Made by a program: the position numbers and the translations under genes. Positions 32,281 to 40,314 of a stretch of 64,000 bases of DNA are shown here, in pieces. The notes below the pieces were generated by a model, which made no database searches, was not told where the DNA came from, and was given only the letters and a program-made list of their open reading frames with translations. The number at the start of each line of letters is the position of its first letter. The stretch's first letter is position 1. Source of the stretch: an uncultured Eubacteriales bacterium (GTDB lineage: Bacteria; Bacillota; Clostridia; Oscillospirales; Acutalibacteraceae); NCBI GenBank assembly GCA_902491475.1, contig CABUHY010000002.1:62001-126000 (forward strand), written 5' to 3'.

Positions 32281-32313
32281 TGTGCTGTGAATTGTGCGGC
32301 AAATCGAAAAATA

Positions 32314-32342
32314 TTGAAACGCCCGAAAAAATATGATATGAT
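32314..32342 (+). promoter_or_regulatory. Promoter of the 267 aa membrane protein
   Basis: TTGAAA (32314-32319), a 17-base spacer and TATGAT (32337-32342), 22 bases before the ATG. Confidence 0.6.
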
Positions 32343-32363
32343 TGTTCAAAAGGGGTGCGTATT

Positions 32364-33167
32364 ATGAAAAAATCATATACTGACATTGCGGGTAAACTTG
32401 TAATTTTAAGTGCCGTGTTCGGCGTGCTGACCGTGGTAATATCGACCTTACTCAGCGGCACAGACAGCACAGTAGCGACAAAAATATTGGTTGTTGCGTT
32501 GAGTTCAGTACCTGTGTTTGCGGTTTCACTGATATTTGCATTCGGTATTCTCAACAAAAACAAGGGCTTGCTTGTCGGATGGTATATTTTATCGGTGTTG
32601 GGTCAGATAACAAAATTTTTTGAAAGGTTCTTTATAAAGAGCTCTGTGACGGGCGGATTTTCCGAACCGAGGAATTTTGAGGCGATACCGTCGTATTTAT
32701 CGGATATATTCTTTTATGTCGCAATGGTTGTGTTTATATTATCCGCAATGACCGAAAGTAAAAACGGCGGCGAGCAAGGCAAATCCTCTTTCGGCTCTGC
32801 GGCGGTATTTATGTTTATAGGTGCGGCGTTTAAGTTTGCAGGCATAATTCCGATTGCCGTATATTCTGACAGCTACTCCGTAAAGGATGTTGTAATCAGC
32901 TGCATATGTGCTTGTTTGGTTGCCGCAATGTTTATTCTTTTCGGAATAGGCATAAAAAACGGAAGCAAGAATTATATTTGGATAGGCATTGGCGTTGAGG
33001 TTGTCGGAAGAGTAATTTCGCAGTTCACAAGCGGAGCAAATGTTTTCAGCAATATAAGCAGTGTGATTTCGGCGGTGCTGTTTGATATAGGAGAAGCCAT
33101 GCTTATTATTTACTTGCTTGAAAATGCACGGTCGACGCAGAGTAAAGGTCAAAAAATTTTGAAATAA
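32364..33167 (+). CDS. Polytopic membrane protein of unknown function
   Basis: 267 aa from the ATG at 32364, which has AAGGGG upstream (GTG 32355 is in frame but lies on that site). Seven to eight hydrophobic segments alternate with short charged loops. There is no recognised catalytic motif. It faces the leftward gene at 33226 across a shared terminator. Confidence 0.7.
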   Translation: MKKSYTDIAGKLVILSAVFGVLTVVISTLLSGTDSTVATKILVVALSSVPVFAVSLIFAFGILNKNKGLLVGWYILSVLGQITKFFERFFIKSSVTGGFSEPRNFEAIPSYLSDIFFYVAMVVFILSAMTESKNGGEQGKSSFGSAAVFMFIGAAFKFAGIIPIAVYSDSYSVKDVVISCICACLVAAMFILFGIGIKNGSKNYIWIGIGVEVVGRVISQFTSGANVFSNISSVISAVLFDIGEAMLIIYLLENARSTQSKGQKILK

Positions 33168-33180
33168 CGGTTTAACAATA

Positions 33181-33213
33181 AAAACAGGGCAGTTCATTGA
33201 ACTGCCCTGTTTG
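33181..33213. terminator. Bidirectional terminator between convergent genes
   Basis: AACAGGGCAGTTCA and TGAACTGCCCTGTT form a 14-pair stem with A-rich and T-rich flanks, serving the genes ending at 33167 and 33226. Confidence 0.9.
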
Positions 33214-33225
33214 GTTATAAGCAAA

Positions 33226-33747
33226 TTACTGTAAATCTTTTAATTTTTGTTTACATTCTTCAAGAAGTTTATCGGCATCTTTATAGCCCGAAAGCAACTC
33301 GAGGTCTTTTATCGCCGATGTTATATTCATCTTTTTGCCCTCTTTTATGTGAGCTAAAGCGAATTGATACAAATCTTCCTTTTCACGCTCTTTTGACTGC
33401 TCGGTTTTATTTGACGGTGCGTTCGCAATCGGCTGTTTGTCGCCGACAGAGTTGTTTGCCGCAACCGACTGTGCGGGAGAGCTTGCAATGTGCGAGTCGG
33501 TATTATGTATGCCCTTTGTCTGTGAAGCGATGGCTTTTGTGTTTTGAACAAGCTCTCCGAACGCCGTCAAGAACAAGGTGGTGATATATGCCGTTACAAC
33601 ACTTGCGATTATACCGCCGATTGCAATGAAGCCCCCGCTGTATTCGCCGACAGCGAAAACTATTGAAACGATAGAACCGCCTATTGCTTCAAGCCAAAAA
33701 AGAATTTTTGCAAATAATTGAATTTTTTCTCCCGAATTATTGAACAT
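33226..33747 (-). CDS. Small membrane protein with cytoplasmic helical tail
   Basis: 173 aa. Two hydrophobic segments (about residues 15-34 and 37-62) are followed by a Ser/Asn/Gln-rich linker (75-115) and a charged helical tail in which ITSAIKDLELLSGYKDADKLLEECKQKL resembles short helical repeats found in many clostridial proteins. GGAGGGG precedes the ATG, and the promoter TTGACA (33802-33807) with TAAAAT (33779-33784) at a 17-base spacing is on the same strand. Function unknown. Confidence 0.7.
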   Translation of the reverse strand: MFNNSGEKIQLFAKILFWLEAIGGSIVSIVFAVGEYSGGFIAIGGIIASVVTAYITTLFLTAFGELVQNTKAIASQTKGIHNTDSHIASSPAQSVAANNSVGDKQPIANAPSNKTEQSKEREKEDLYQFALAHIKEGKKMNITSAIKDLELLSGYKDADKLLEECKQKLKDLQ

Positions 33748-33778
33748 ATATGCCCCTCCTGTAATATTGTGTGAATTT

Positions 33779-33807
33779 ATTTTACCATATTAAAAAGCCG
33801 ATGTCAA
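33779..33807 (-). promoter_or_regulatory. Promoter of the 173 aa membrane protein
   Basis: On the minus strand, TTGACA, a 17-base spacer and TAAAAT. Confidence 0.7.
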
Positions 33808-33812
33808 AAATC

Positions 33813-33834
33813 GGGCGGTTCATTGAACCTCCCT
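33813..33834 (-). terminator. Terminator after the XRE regulator gene
   Basis: GGGCGGTTCA and TGAACCTCCC pair with one mismatch; on the minus strand a GATTTTTG stretch follows. Confidence 0.5.
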
Positions 33835-33843
33835 TCAATTTTT

Positions 33844-34053
33844 TCAGTGCTTGAGTATGTTTGTTCTGCCCAATATATAATCAACCGACACATCATAAAA
33901 ATCCGCAAGCTTAATGAGAACTTCCGGCGGAATGGTGCGCTGACCGCTTTCGTAGTAGGCGTAAGTGCGCTGTGGTATATTGAGCTTTTCTCCGAGCTCT
34001 TTTTGGGTCAAATCATTGTCTTCTCTCAGGTTCCGTATTCGTAAGAACTTCAT
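33844..34053 (-). CDS. XRE/Cro-CI family transcriptional regulator
   Basis: 69 aa, almost entirely a helix-turn-helix: LREDNDLTQKELGEKLNIPQ, then RTYAYYESGQRTIPPEVLIKLADFYDVSVDYILGRT, the classic five-helix XRE fold. I use ATG 34053 with GGTGA nine bases upstream; GTG 34062 is in frame on that site. It is divergent from the secreted LRR/S-layer gene at 34278 and may regulate it or itself. Confidence 0.88.
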   Translation of the reverse strand: MKFLRIRNLREDNDLTQKELGEKLNIPQRTYAYYESGQRTIPPEVLIKLADFYDVSVDYILGRTNILKH

Positions 34054-34095
34054 CTGTATCACCGAAACAATTATAAAATATATAATTTTTAATGA

Positions 34096-34123
34096 TTGAC
34101 AAATAGAACAAACTGTCTAAAAT
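34096..34123 (+). promoter_or_regulatory. Possible promoter with imperfect dyad in the XRE-LRR gap
   Basis: TTGACA (34096-34101), a 16-base spacer and TAAAAT (34118-34123). GACA and TGTC at the ends of the spacer form a partial dyad that could be the XRE operator. Confidence 0.3.
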
Positions 34124-34231
34124 ATAGAAAGAACAAAAATATATATTAAAATTAAAAAAGCAAACCAATCCAACAAACAAATATGAACAAATTACACTTA
34201 TTTTGTCGGGTTTTGCGGTGTAGGCAATATG

Positions 34232-34259
34232 TTGCACTCCGTGCGGCTGTTGATATAAT
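34232..34259 (+). promoter_or_regulatory. Candidate promoter of the LRR/S-layer gene
   Basis: TTGCAC (34232-34237), a 16-base spacer and TATAAT (34254-34259), 18 bases before the ATG and close to the AAGGAGAGG ribosome site. The very short leader makes this uncertain. Confidence 0.4.
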
Positions 34260-34277
34260 CTTTAAGGAGAGGACTCT

Positions 34278-35465
34278 ATGAAAAAGACAAAAATTTTATC
34301 CGTATTGTTATCATTGGTTATGATAATAACGGCAATTTCAATGCTGCCTGTCGGCTCATTTGCGGCAACGCCCGAAAGTGCGTTCAGCTACACAACAGGC
34401 TCTGACGGTACCGTTACAATTACAAAATATAACGGCTCCGCTTCAAATGTTGAAATTCCCGACACAATCGCAGGTAAGGCTGTATCGGCTATCGGCGATG
34501 AGGCTTTTGCGGAAAATGAAAATTTGCTTTCCGTTACAATCCCCGCAAGCGTTAAGTCGATAGGCGATTATGCATTTGATGTATGCTATAACCTCGCAAG
34601 CGTTAAGTTCAACGAGGGCTTGGAGACAATCGGCGAAGGCGCTTTTGAGCTTTGCGTATCCATCACAAACATTAAATTCCCGAATTCGCTTAAAACAATC
34701 GATGACGGTGCTTTCTTTGCTTGCGACGGTCTTGATTTTGTAAATATTCCCGCAAGTGTTACTTCCGTGGGAGATGCGGCTTTCGGTTATTCGATTGTAG
34801 AAGATGACTCTTCCGACTCGGGTTACAGCGTTGTAAGATGGACAGACTTTGTTGTTTGCGGCAGACCCGGCACTGCAGCTCAGACATATGCAAACTCAAA
34901 CGGCTTTGAATACAGACTTTTCCCGGATGTTGTTTATGGCGAATGGTACACAGACGCTGTTTTGTTCAATGTTGAACACAATTATTTCAGCGGCTACGGC
35001 AACGGTTATTTCGGACCTGCAAACAACATCCAGAGACAGGATTTTGTAGTTGTACTTGCTAAAATCGCAGGCGCTGACCTTTCTGCATACGCAGGACAGA
35101 ACGGCGGTTTTGCGGATGTTCCGGCAAACGATTATTATTCTGCGGCTGTTGCATGGGCTAAAGACAACCATATTCTTTCGGGTTACGCAAACGGCAAATT
35201 CGGTGTAGGCGACCCGATTACGAGAGAACAGGCTTGCCTCATTTTCTACAATTACTGCAACGGCGCTGCTTCGGGCGAGGTTGACGCAGTACTTGCAGGC
35301 TATCCCGACGGCGGTAATGTAAGCGATTGGGCAAGAACGGCGGTTGCTTGGGCGGCAGAAAACCATGTTGTCGGCGGCAACGGCAGACTTAACCCCGCAG
35401 GCAATGCCAACAGAGCAGAAATGGCACAGATCATTATGAATATGTCGAGCAACAATATTCTTTGA
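34278..35465 (+). CDS. Secreted BspA-type leucine-rich-repeat protein with S-layer homology domains
   Basis: 395 aa. A signal peptide (residues 1-29, Lys-rich start, hydrophobic core, cleavage after SFA) is followed by four to five LRR_5 repeats of the form VTIPASVKSIGDYAF from about 65 to 170. From about 215, three S-layer homology repeats follow (YGEWYTDAVLFNVEHNYFSGYGNG, FADVPANDYYSAAVAWAKDNHILSGYANG, VSDWARTAVAWAAENHVVGG), which bind secondary cell-wall polymer. It is thus a cell-wall-anchored surface protein, perhaps for adhesion or ligand binding. AAGGAGAGG precedes the ATG. Confidence 0.93.
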   Translation: MKKTKILSVLLSLVMIITAISMLPVGSFAATPESAFSYTTGSDGTVTITKYNGSASNVEIPDTIAGKAVSAIGDEAFAENENLLSVTIPASVKSIGDYAFDVCYNLASVKFNEGLETIGEGAFELCVSITNIKFPNSLKTIDDGAFFACDGLDFVNIPASVTSVGDAAFGYSIVEDDSSDSGYSVVRWTDFVVCGRPGTAAQTYANSNGFEYRLFPDVVYGEWYTDAVLFNVEHNYFSGYGNGYFGPANNIQRQDFVVVLAKIAGADLSAYAGQNGGFADVPANDYYSAAVAWAKDNHILSGYANGKFGVGDPITREQACLIFYNYCNGAASGEVDAVLAGYPDGGNVSDWARTAVAWAAENHVVGGNGRLNPAGNANRAEMAQIIMNMSSNNIL

Positions 35466-35487
35466 TTTGATATTATTAAATAACACA

Positions 35488-35665
35488 CCCCCGCCCCGAA
35501 CGGAAATTTTCCGTTTGGGGCGGGATAATTATATATACAACCGTAGGGACAGCCCTTTCGGCTGTCCGACATAGGCTCCCTCGGGGAGGGAGCGGAACTT
35601 CATGGGTAATTTCATATAAAAAATAACGGCGGGAGCAAGCCCCCGCCCTACCGATACGGCAACGC
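35488..35665. repeat. Cluster of short GC-rich palindromes
   Basis: This is the bulk of a 382-base gap. The first stem pairs CCCGCCCC-G-AACGG with CCGTT-T-GGGGCGGG (35490-35524) and could terminate the upstream gene. Then GGACAGCC/GGCTGTCC (35547-35567), GCTCCCTC/GAGGGAGC (35575-35593) and GGCGGG/CCCGCC (35628-35647). Such strings of GC-rich hairpins resemble dispersed intergenic repeats of gut Clostridia. No coding sequence is evident; the base composition differs from the surroundings. Confidence 0.6.
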
Positions 35666-35836
35666 ACGCCCTTGCGCTATGTTTTTTTATTGTGCTGTCC
35701 GTTTTTATTATACAACTTTCACATCTTCACTATTACCTCGCCCTATGGGCGCTGCCCTGTCCGACGCTGTCGGCAATATGCAATTATCAGAAAAGACCGA
35801 ACATTATCGGAAGCAAGTATTGTTTTATCTCAAGTA

Positions 35837-35872
35837 AAAACGGCAACTCAATGCGAGTTGCCGTTCTTCTTT
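35837..35872. terminator. Hairpin terminator 3' of the 75 aa gene
   Basis: AACGGCAACTC and GAGTTGCCGTT form an eleven-pair stem with a five-base loop. It is flanked by A-rich and T-rich sequence and overlaps the end of the small leftward frame. Confidence 0.65.
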
Positions 35873-36075
35873 ATTCCGTGATTTTTATTTGTGGGTTTCA
35901 AACCTTTTTCGGGCATTCCCTGGGATATGGCGGGAAAAAAGTTTTCGGTTTCGGAGGTCGGCTGAATTTCATATGTGCCGTATTTGTTCAACATTTCATA
36001 GTCTGTCTCCGGAGAGTCGGGGATATATGTCGAACTTTCCTCAAGCCTTTTATATGAGTCGTCTTTGTTTTTCAT
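35848..36075 (-). CDS. Possible small hydrophilic protein
   Basis: 75 aa, rich in Ser, Glu, Pro, Asn and Lys, without hydrophobic segments, and probably disordered. A GGTGAT site lies six bases before the ATG. The frame runs into the terminator hairpin and stops in its loop, which is unusual. I do not recognise it; it may be a real small gene or chance. Confidence 0.4.
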   Translation of the reverse strand: MKNKDDSYKRLEESSTYIPDSPETDYEMLNKYGTYEIQPTSETENFFPAISQGMPEKGLKPTNKNHGIKKNGNSH

Positions 36076-36130
36076 TTAATCACCGATAATATTTTATCCC
36101 GCGATGATTAAAGTATGTAATTTGTACCGC

Positions 36131-36718
36131 TTATTTTTTACCCTTTAACAGCGGCTTGATTTTTGCAAAATATGCGTTGCCGTCGGTTTCGCCGAATTTT
36201 CTTACAAGGGCGTTGTGTATCCCCTCTTTTGTCTTACAGGTTATGGTGATTTTTGATATTGTTTTTGAAATTGTGCGGTCGCCAATTATTTCAATAACGC
36301 TGTTTTCAATCTTTTCGATTTCCTCCGAATTGTTGCCCTCGCAGATTTCCTGAATTTGTTTGACGCTGTAGCCTCGGTTGCACCAATATTGGCAAACAAA
36401 CGAGAAACCTTGGTCCTTGGAAACAATATAATAGGTTGTTTCCTTGTCGTTATACTTGCCCATGAGATAGCCGATATATGTGTCAAGCTGTGCGTCAAGG
36501 GCATCGTGGAAAATTTTATCCGTACCCGTGATTTTGACATTTGCCTCTTTGAAAACGGTCTTTGCATTGGACTTTTGAATTTTTTCAACAGCCTTGATGT
36601 CGATTTTCGGCGCATTTGTGCTGAAAAAGACAACTACAACATCGGTGTCCAAAAGCTTTTCGATACCCGTCAAGCCTGCTACCGATGTGTTTTCATAGTC
36701 AATAACATATACGCTCAT
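36131..36718 (-). CDS. NYN/PIN-like domain ribonuclease
   Basis: 195 aa. The acidic residues of the NYN fold are visible in VYVIDYENT (near residue 7), ALDAQLDTYIGYLMG (near 73-87) and IVSKDQGF (near 100). Helical C-terminal region of about 70 residues (KTKEGIHNALVRKFGETDGNAYFAKIKPLL). Such proteins are predicted RNases; the substrate is unknown. Placed 17 bases after rlmH. Confidence 0.78.
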   Translation of the reverse strand: MSVYVIDYENTSVAGLTGIEKLLDTDVVVVFFSTNAPKIDIKAVEKIQKSNAKTVFKEANVKITGTDKIFHDALDAQLDTYIGYLMGKYNDKETTYYIVSKDQGFSFVCQYWCNRGYSVKQIQEICEGNNSEEIEKIENSVIEIIGDRTISKTISKITITCKTKEGIHNALVRKFGETDGNAYFAKIKPLLKGKK

Positions 36719-36735
36719 ACTATCGCCTCTGTAAT

Positions 36736-37218
36736 TTATTTGTGATATTTGCCGCCGTTTGAAATTTGGAATGCTCTGTATATCTGCTCCAACAGCATTA
36801 TTCTTGCCATCTGATGTGGAAAGGTCATTTCGGACATTGAAAATTTGAAATCCGATATATTTTTAATCTCATCGCTTAAGCCGAACGAGCTGCCGATTAT
36901 GAAAACTATATTGCTTTTTCCGTTTACCGCGATTTCAGACAATTTTCGACTAAACGCTTCGCTCGATGTTTGTCTGCCCTCAATGCACATTGAAAAAACA
37001 TATGAATTTGACGGAATTTTCTGCTTTATCTGCTGCGCCTCTGCGGTAAGGGCGTTTTTTATTTCGCTTTCCGAGGGGTTGTCGGACAAGGGCTTGGGCG
37101 TGAGCTCAACGATATTCAGCTTACAGTATGCCGAGAGCCGCTTTTGGTATTCTTCGGAAAATTCACGCATATATTTTTCCTTGAGCTTTCCCAAGGCTAT
37201 TACGGTTATGCTTATCAA
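36736..37218 (-). CDS. rlmH: 23S rRNA (pseudouridine-1915-N3)-methyltransferase RlmH
   Basis: SPOUT-fold methyltransferase. The SAM-binding knot includes VFIIGSSFGLSDEIK near residue 105 and FPHQMARIMLLEQIYRAFQI near 132-151. The family start corresponds to the TTG at 37218 (MISITVIALGKLKEKY), 160 aa. GGTGAT lies just upstream and the TTG overlaps the stop of walJ in TTGA. The frame is open further upstream inside walJ, but that part is not family sequence. Confidence 0.93.
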   Translation of the reverse strand: MISITVIALGKLKEKYMREFSEEYQKRLSAYCKLNIVELTPKPLSDNPSESEIKNALTAEAQQIKQKIPSNSYVFSMCIEGRQTSSEAFSRKLSEIAVNGKSNIVFIIGSSFGLSDEIKNISDFKFSMSEMTFPHQMARIMLLEQIYRAFQISNGGKYHK

Positions 37219-38006
37219 AGCATCACCGCCTTTGAGTCCCAGACGGGTTTTGCGACCTTGAGAATATAGTCGCTGTCCTCCTTTGCGCCCGCACAAGTAA
37301 GAGACGCATATGTGGTCTGATATGCAAGCTCGGGGAAGTTGTTTTCCTTGCTCAAATGGCCGAGAATAAGCCTTGTTGTTCCGCTTTCGATAAGCTTAAC
37401 CGCTTCGTCGGCGCAGGAATCGTTTGACAGATGTCCTTTTTCGCCGAGTATTCTTTTTTTCAACGAATAAGGATACGGACCGTTTTCGAGCATACGGATG
37501 TCGTGATTTGATTCGAGTAACACAAGGTCGGAACCGCAAATTGCGTTATGTACGGTGCTTGTCATAACACCGAGGTCGGTGGCGACGGAGATTTTTCTGC
37601 CGTCGGGAGTTTCAATGACATATCCGCAGCTTTCTGCCGCATCATGCGAGGTTCGGAACGGCTTTACGAATATTCCGTTTGCGTCATATCCGTTTTCGTC
37701 TATTACAGCCGTTTCAATTTTTTTGCCCTGAAAAGTGTTCTCTTCAAGATACTCCAAGGTCTTTTCGAGTGCAATGACCTTGATGTTGTGCTTGGAGGCA
37801 AACACCCTCAAGCCGCTTATATGGTCGGAGTGCTCGTGAGTTACGAATATTGCGCTCACGGTATCCGGGTCAACACCGATGTCGTAAAGTGCCGTATCGG
37901 TTTTCTTTGCGCTCACGCCGACATCGACAAGCACGCCGTTTTCGCCGCAGCCTATATAAATTGAATTTCCGCTCGATGACGAAAACAGCGGACAGAATTT
38001 TGCCAT
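37215..38006 (-). CDS. walJ: WalJ/YycJ-type metallo-beta-lactamase-fold hydrolase
   Basis: 263 aa. Metal-binding motif THEHSDH near residues 55-61, further ligands in RTSHDAAE near 118, TDLG near 142 and LGHLSKENN near 221. The family acts as a 5'-3' exonuclease-like enzyme and is often linked to walRK, which are not in this window. Translationally coupled to rlmH. Confidence 0.88.
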   Translation of the reverse strand: MAKFCPLFSSSSGNSIYIGCGENGVLVDVGVSAKKTDTALYDIGVDPDTVSAIFVTHEHSDHISGLRVFASKHNIKVIALEKTLEYLEENTFQGKKIETAVIDENGYDANGIFVKPFRTSHDAAESCGYVIETPDGRKISVATDLGVMTSTVHNAICGSDLVLLESNHDIRMLENGPYPYSLKKRILGEKGHLSNDSCADEAVKLIESGTTRLILGHLSKENNFPELAYQTTYASLTCAGAKEDSDYILKVAKPVWDSKAVML

Positions 38007-38019
38007 AATTTCTCCTCGG

Positions 38020-38874
38020 TTATTCGGGTAAAATAGAATTTGTTGTGATGTAGGTAACGCCTGCGTTTACCATAGCGTCAAGATGGTATTTGTCGTCAAC
38101 GGTCCAGCAAGCCGCAACGAGACCTTTGTCAAGGAGTTTCTTTATCATCTCGGGACGGGGAGCGTTGAAGTCGGACGAAAAGTCCATACCCTTGCAACCG
38201 CTGTCAACCGCCTGCTGAATGTTCTTGTCGGTAAGATAATTGACGAGGTACCACATTTCAATGTCCTTGTCTATCTTTCCGAGTGCCTGAAGGTCTTCCA
38301 GAATAAACGAGATTACAACGCAGGTCTTTTCAATTCCGTTCTTTTTGAGCATATCGTAAAAGCTCTGCATTTTATCGGTTCTCGGGTCCTTTATCTCGAT
38401 AATCGGACGGCAGTTGTATTTTTTGCATATGTCGATATATTCCTGAAGCGTGCACATCTTAACATTGAGGTGTTTGCCGATGTTCGCGCCTCGGAGCATT
38501 TTAAGCTTTAAGAGTTCTTCGCTCGAATGTTCCTTTATATCGCCCTCGCCGCTGAAAAGCGTTTCGAGGTTGGGGTCGTGCGCAACCATCCATACGCCGT
38601 CGGTCGCCATATGTGTGTCGCACTCTATACCGTAGAAATTGCCGTGCTTGCCCGCCGCCTCAAAGGACGGAGCGGTGTTCTCGGGATTTACGCCGGAAAG
38701 ACCTCTGTGAGCGACAAACTTTGTCTTTTCAAAATCAATGTCGTTAAGCTCGCTTGCCTTTTTGAGCGTCATCGGGGAAATCGGCTTTTTTCGCATACTT
38801 TTATAGACGGCCTTGCTGAAAATCGGGGAGAATTTCGCTCCCATAAACGCTGTAAATCTGTTGAGTTTTTTCAT
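38020..38874 (-). CDS. Glycerophosphodiester phosphodiesterase
   Basis: 284 aa TIM-barrel enzyme hydrolysing glycerophosphodiesters to glycerol-3-phosphate and an alcohol. Catalytic motifs: AHRGLSGVNPENT (HR, near residue 55), ECDTHMATDGVWMVAHDPNLE (E-x-D and H, near 79-97). The N-terminal 45 residues are basic and may touch the membrane; there is no signal peptide. GGAGG precedes the ATG. It lies 13 bases upstream of walJ in the same leftward transcript. Confidence 0.92.
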   Translation of the reverse strand: MKKLNRFTAFMGAKFSPIFSKAVYKSMRKKPISPMTLKKASELNDIDFEKTKFVAHRGLSGVNPENTAPSFEAAGKHGNFYGIECDTHMATDGVWMVAHDPNLETLFSGEGDIKEHSSEELLKLKMLRGANIGKHLNVKMCTLQEYIDICKKYNCRPIIEIKDPRTDKMQSFYDMLKKNGIEKTCVVISFILEDLQALGKIDKDIEMWYLVNYLTDKNIQQAVDSGCKGMDFSSDFNAPRPEMIKKLLDKGLVAACWTVDDKYHLDAMVNAGVTYITTNSILPE

Positions 38875-38913
38875 TTCTGTGACCTCCTGAACAAAAGTAA
38901 TTTCTTAAAAAAT

Positions 38914-38942
38914 ATTATAAATCAATTTTTGCCAAATGTAAA
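38914..38942 (-). promoter_or_regulatory. Promoter of the leftward GDPD-walJ-rlmH-NYN transcript
   Basis: On the minus strand, TTTACA (38937-38942), a 17-base spacer and a perfect TATAAT (38914-38919). Confidence 0.7.
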
Positions 38943-39020
38943 CAGTATATATTGATGAGTTGTGACAACAATAAAGCGATATTGCGGCGTTTTTTAGGCT
39001 TGTTTTTACCCTTGATTTGC

Positions 39021-39049
39021 TTGACACCGATATTGTAATATTCTATAAT
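39021..39049 (+). promoter_or_regulatory. Consensus promoter of the D-Asp/asnB/glmU/pth/mfd operon
   Basis: A perfect TTGACA (39021-39026), a 17-base spacer and a perfect TATAAT (39044-39049), 38 bases before the first ATG. No other promoter or terminator was seen before mmcQ ends. Confidence 0.85.
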
Positions 39050-39087
39050 TAAATGATACATATAACAGTGTAAAGAGGTAGTGTTTT

Positions 39088-40299
39088 ATGCATTTTGAAG
39101 AGAGAGAATTTCTCCCGGTTATACTCGGCGCCGACATAACGGCGTATTCGCTCGCAAGGAGCTTCCACGAGGAATATCATATCAAATCTCTTGTGTTGAG
39201 TATGTCGGAGGGCGGATATATCGCAAATTCCGATATAATCGAAAACAGAATTTTCCCCGGACTTGAAAAGAAAGAGGTTCTTGTTGAAAAGCTTCTTGAA
39301 ATAGGCAAGGAATTCGAGGGCAAAAAGAAGCTCATCGTTCTCGGTTGCGGCGACTGGTATGTCAGGGCGCTTATCGAGTCGAAAAAGGTGCTTGAACCGT
39401 ATTATATAGTTCCGTATATCGACGAGGATTTGCTTAACAAGATAGTTCTTAAAGATAAGTTCTATGAGATTTTTGAAGAGCTCGGTCTTGACTATCCCGA
39501 AACCTATGTCTATGAGTGCGGAAAGGAAAACGACCTTAAATTCAATTTCAAATACCCCGTAATTGCGAAGCCCGCAAACTCCGCAATGTACCACTACGCA
39601 AAATTCGAGGGCAAGAAAAAGGTCTTTTCGTTCGACAACGAGGAGGATTTGCGTAAAATGCTTGCAAACCTCGAAAAGTCGAGTTACAACTATAAATTCC
39701 TTATTCAGGATAAAATCCCCGGCGACGACACCTATATGAGGGTGCTTACCTGCTATTGCGACCAAAACTCAAAGGTGCGTTTTGCGGCTCTCGGCAGAAC
39801 CCTGCTGGAGGACCACACGCCGACCGCTATCGGTAACCCAGTTGCGATTATCAACGAGGTAAATCCCGATATTGTTGCGGCGGCTACAAAGTTCCTTGAA
39901 CACATAGGCTATGTCGGATTTGCGAATTTTGACATAAAATACGACGAGAGGGACGGAAAATATAAGTTCTTTGAAATCAATGTTCGTCTCGGAAGAAGCA
40001 ATTTCTATGTTACGGGCAGCGGCTTCAACACGGTCAAGTGGATTGTTGACGACTACATTTACAATAAACTTGACGACTACACCGTTGCGGACAACATAAA
40101 TCTTTATTCGGTAGTGCCAAAGGGCGTTATTATGAAATATGTTCCCGAAAGCGATTTCAAGGACCTTGCAAGGAAGCTTTTCAAAGAGGGAAAGGTTACC
40201 TATCCCCTGCTTTACAAGGAGGATAAAAACCTCAAGCACAACTTCTATGCGAGGGCGGCACTGCTTAACCAGTACAGGAAGTTCAAAAAATATTTTTAA
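39088..40299 (+). CDS. ATP-grasp ligase, probable D-aspartate ligase for peptidoglycan
   Basis: 403 aa. The ATP-grasp layout is visible: pre-ATP-grasp Rossmann part (VILGADITAYSLARSF), lysine-bearing strand YPVIAKPANS near residue 153, and the metal-binding FFEINVRLGRSN near 296. It resembles the D-aspartate ligase of Enterococcus faecium (Aslfm), which attaches D-Asp to the stem lysine of UDP-MurNAc-pentapeptide. The next gene is an aspartate racemase, as in that species, which is the main support. Other carboxylate-amine ligase roles remain possible. Confidence 0.78.
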   Translation: MHFEEREFLPVILGADITAYSLARSFHEEYHIKSLVLSMSEGGYIANSDIIENRIFPGLEKKEVLVEKLLEIGKEFEGKKKLIVLGCGDWYVRALIESKKVLEPYYIVPYIDEDLLNKIVLKDKFYEIFEELGLDYPETYVYECGKENDLKFNFKYPVIAKPANSAMYHYAKFEGKKKVFSFDNEEDLRKMLANLEKSSYNYKFLIQDKIPGDDTYMRVLTCYCDQNSKVRFAALGRTLLEDHTPTAIGNPVAIINEVNPDIVAAATKFLEHIGYVGFANFDIKYDERDGKYKFFEINVRLGRSNFYVTGSGFNTVKWIVDDYIYNKLDDYTVADNINLYSVVPKGVIMKYVPESDFKDLARKLFKEGKVTYPLLYKEDKNLKHNFYARAALLNQYRKFKKYF

Positions 40300-40314
40300 T
40301 AAGAATGTGAAAAT

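Noticed and set aside
39049..39765. A 238-codon frame antisense to the D-aspartate-ligase-like gene
   Set aside because: The plus strand encodes a clear ATP-grasp protein with promoter and ribosome site; the antisense product has no domain I recognise.
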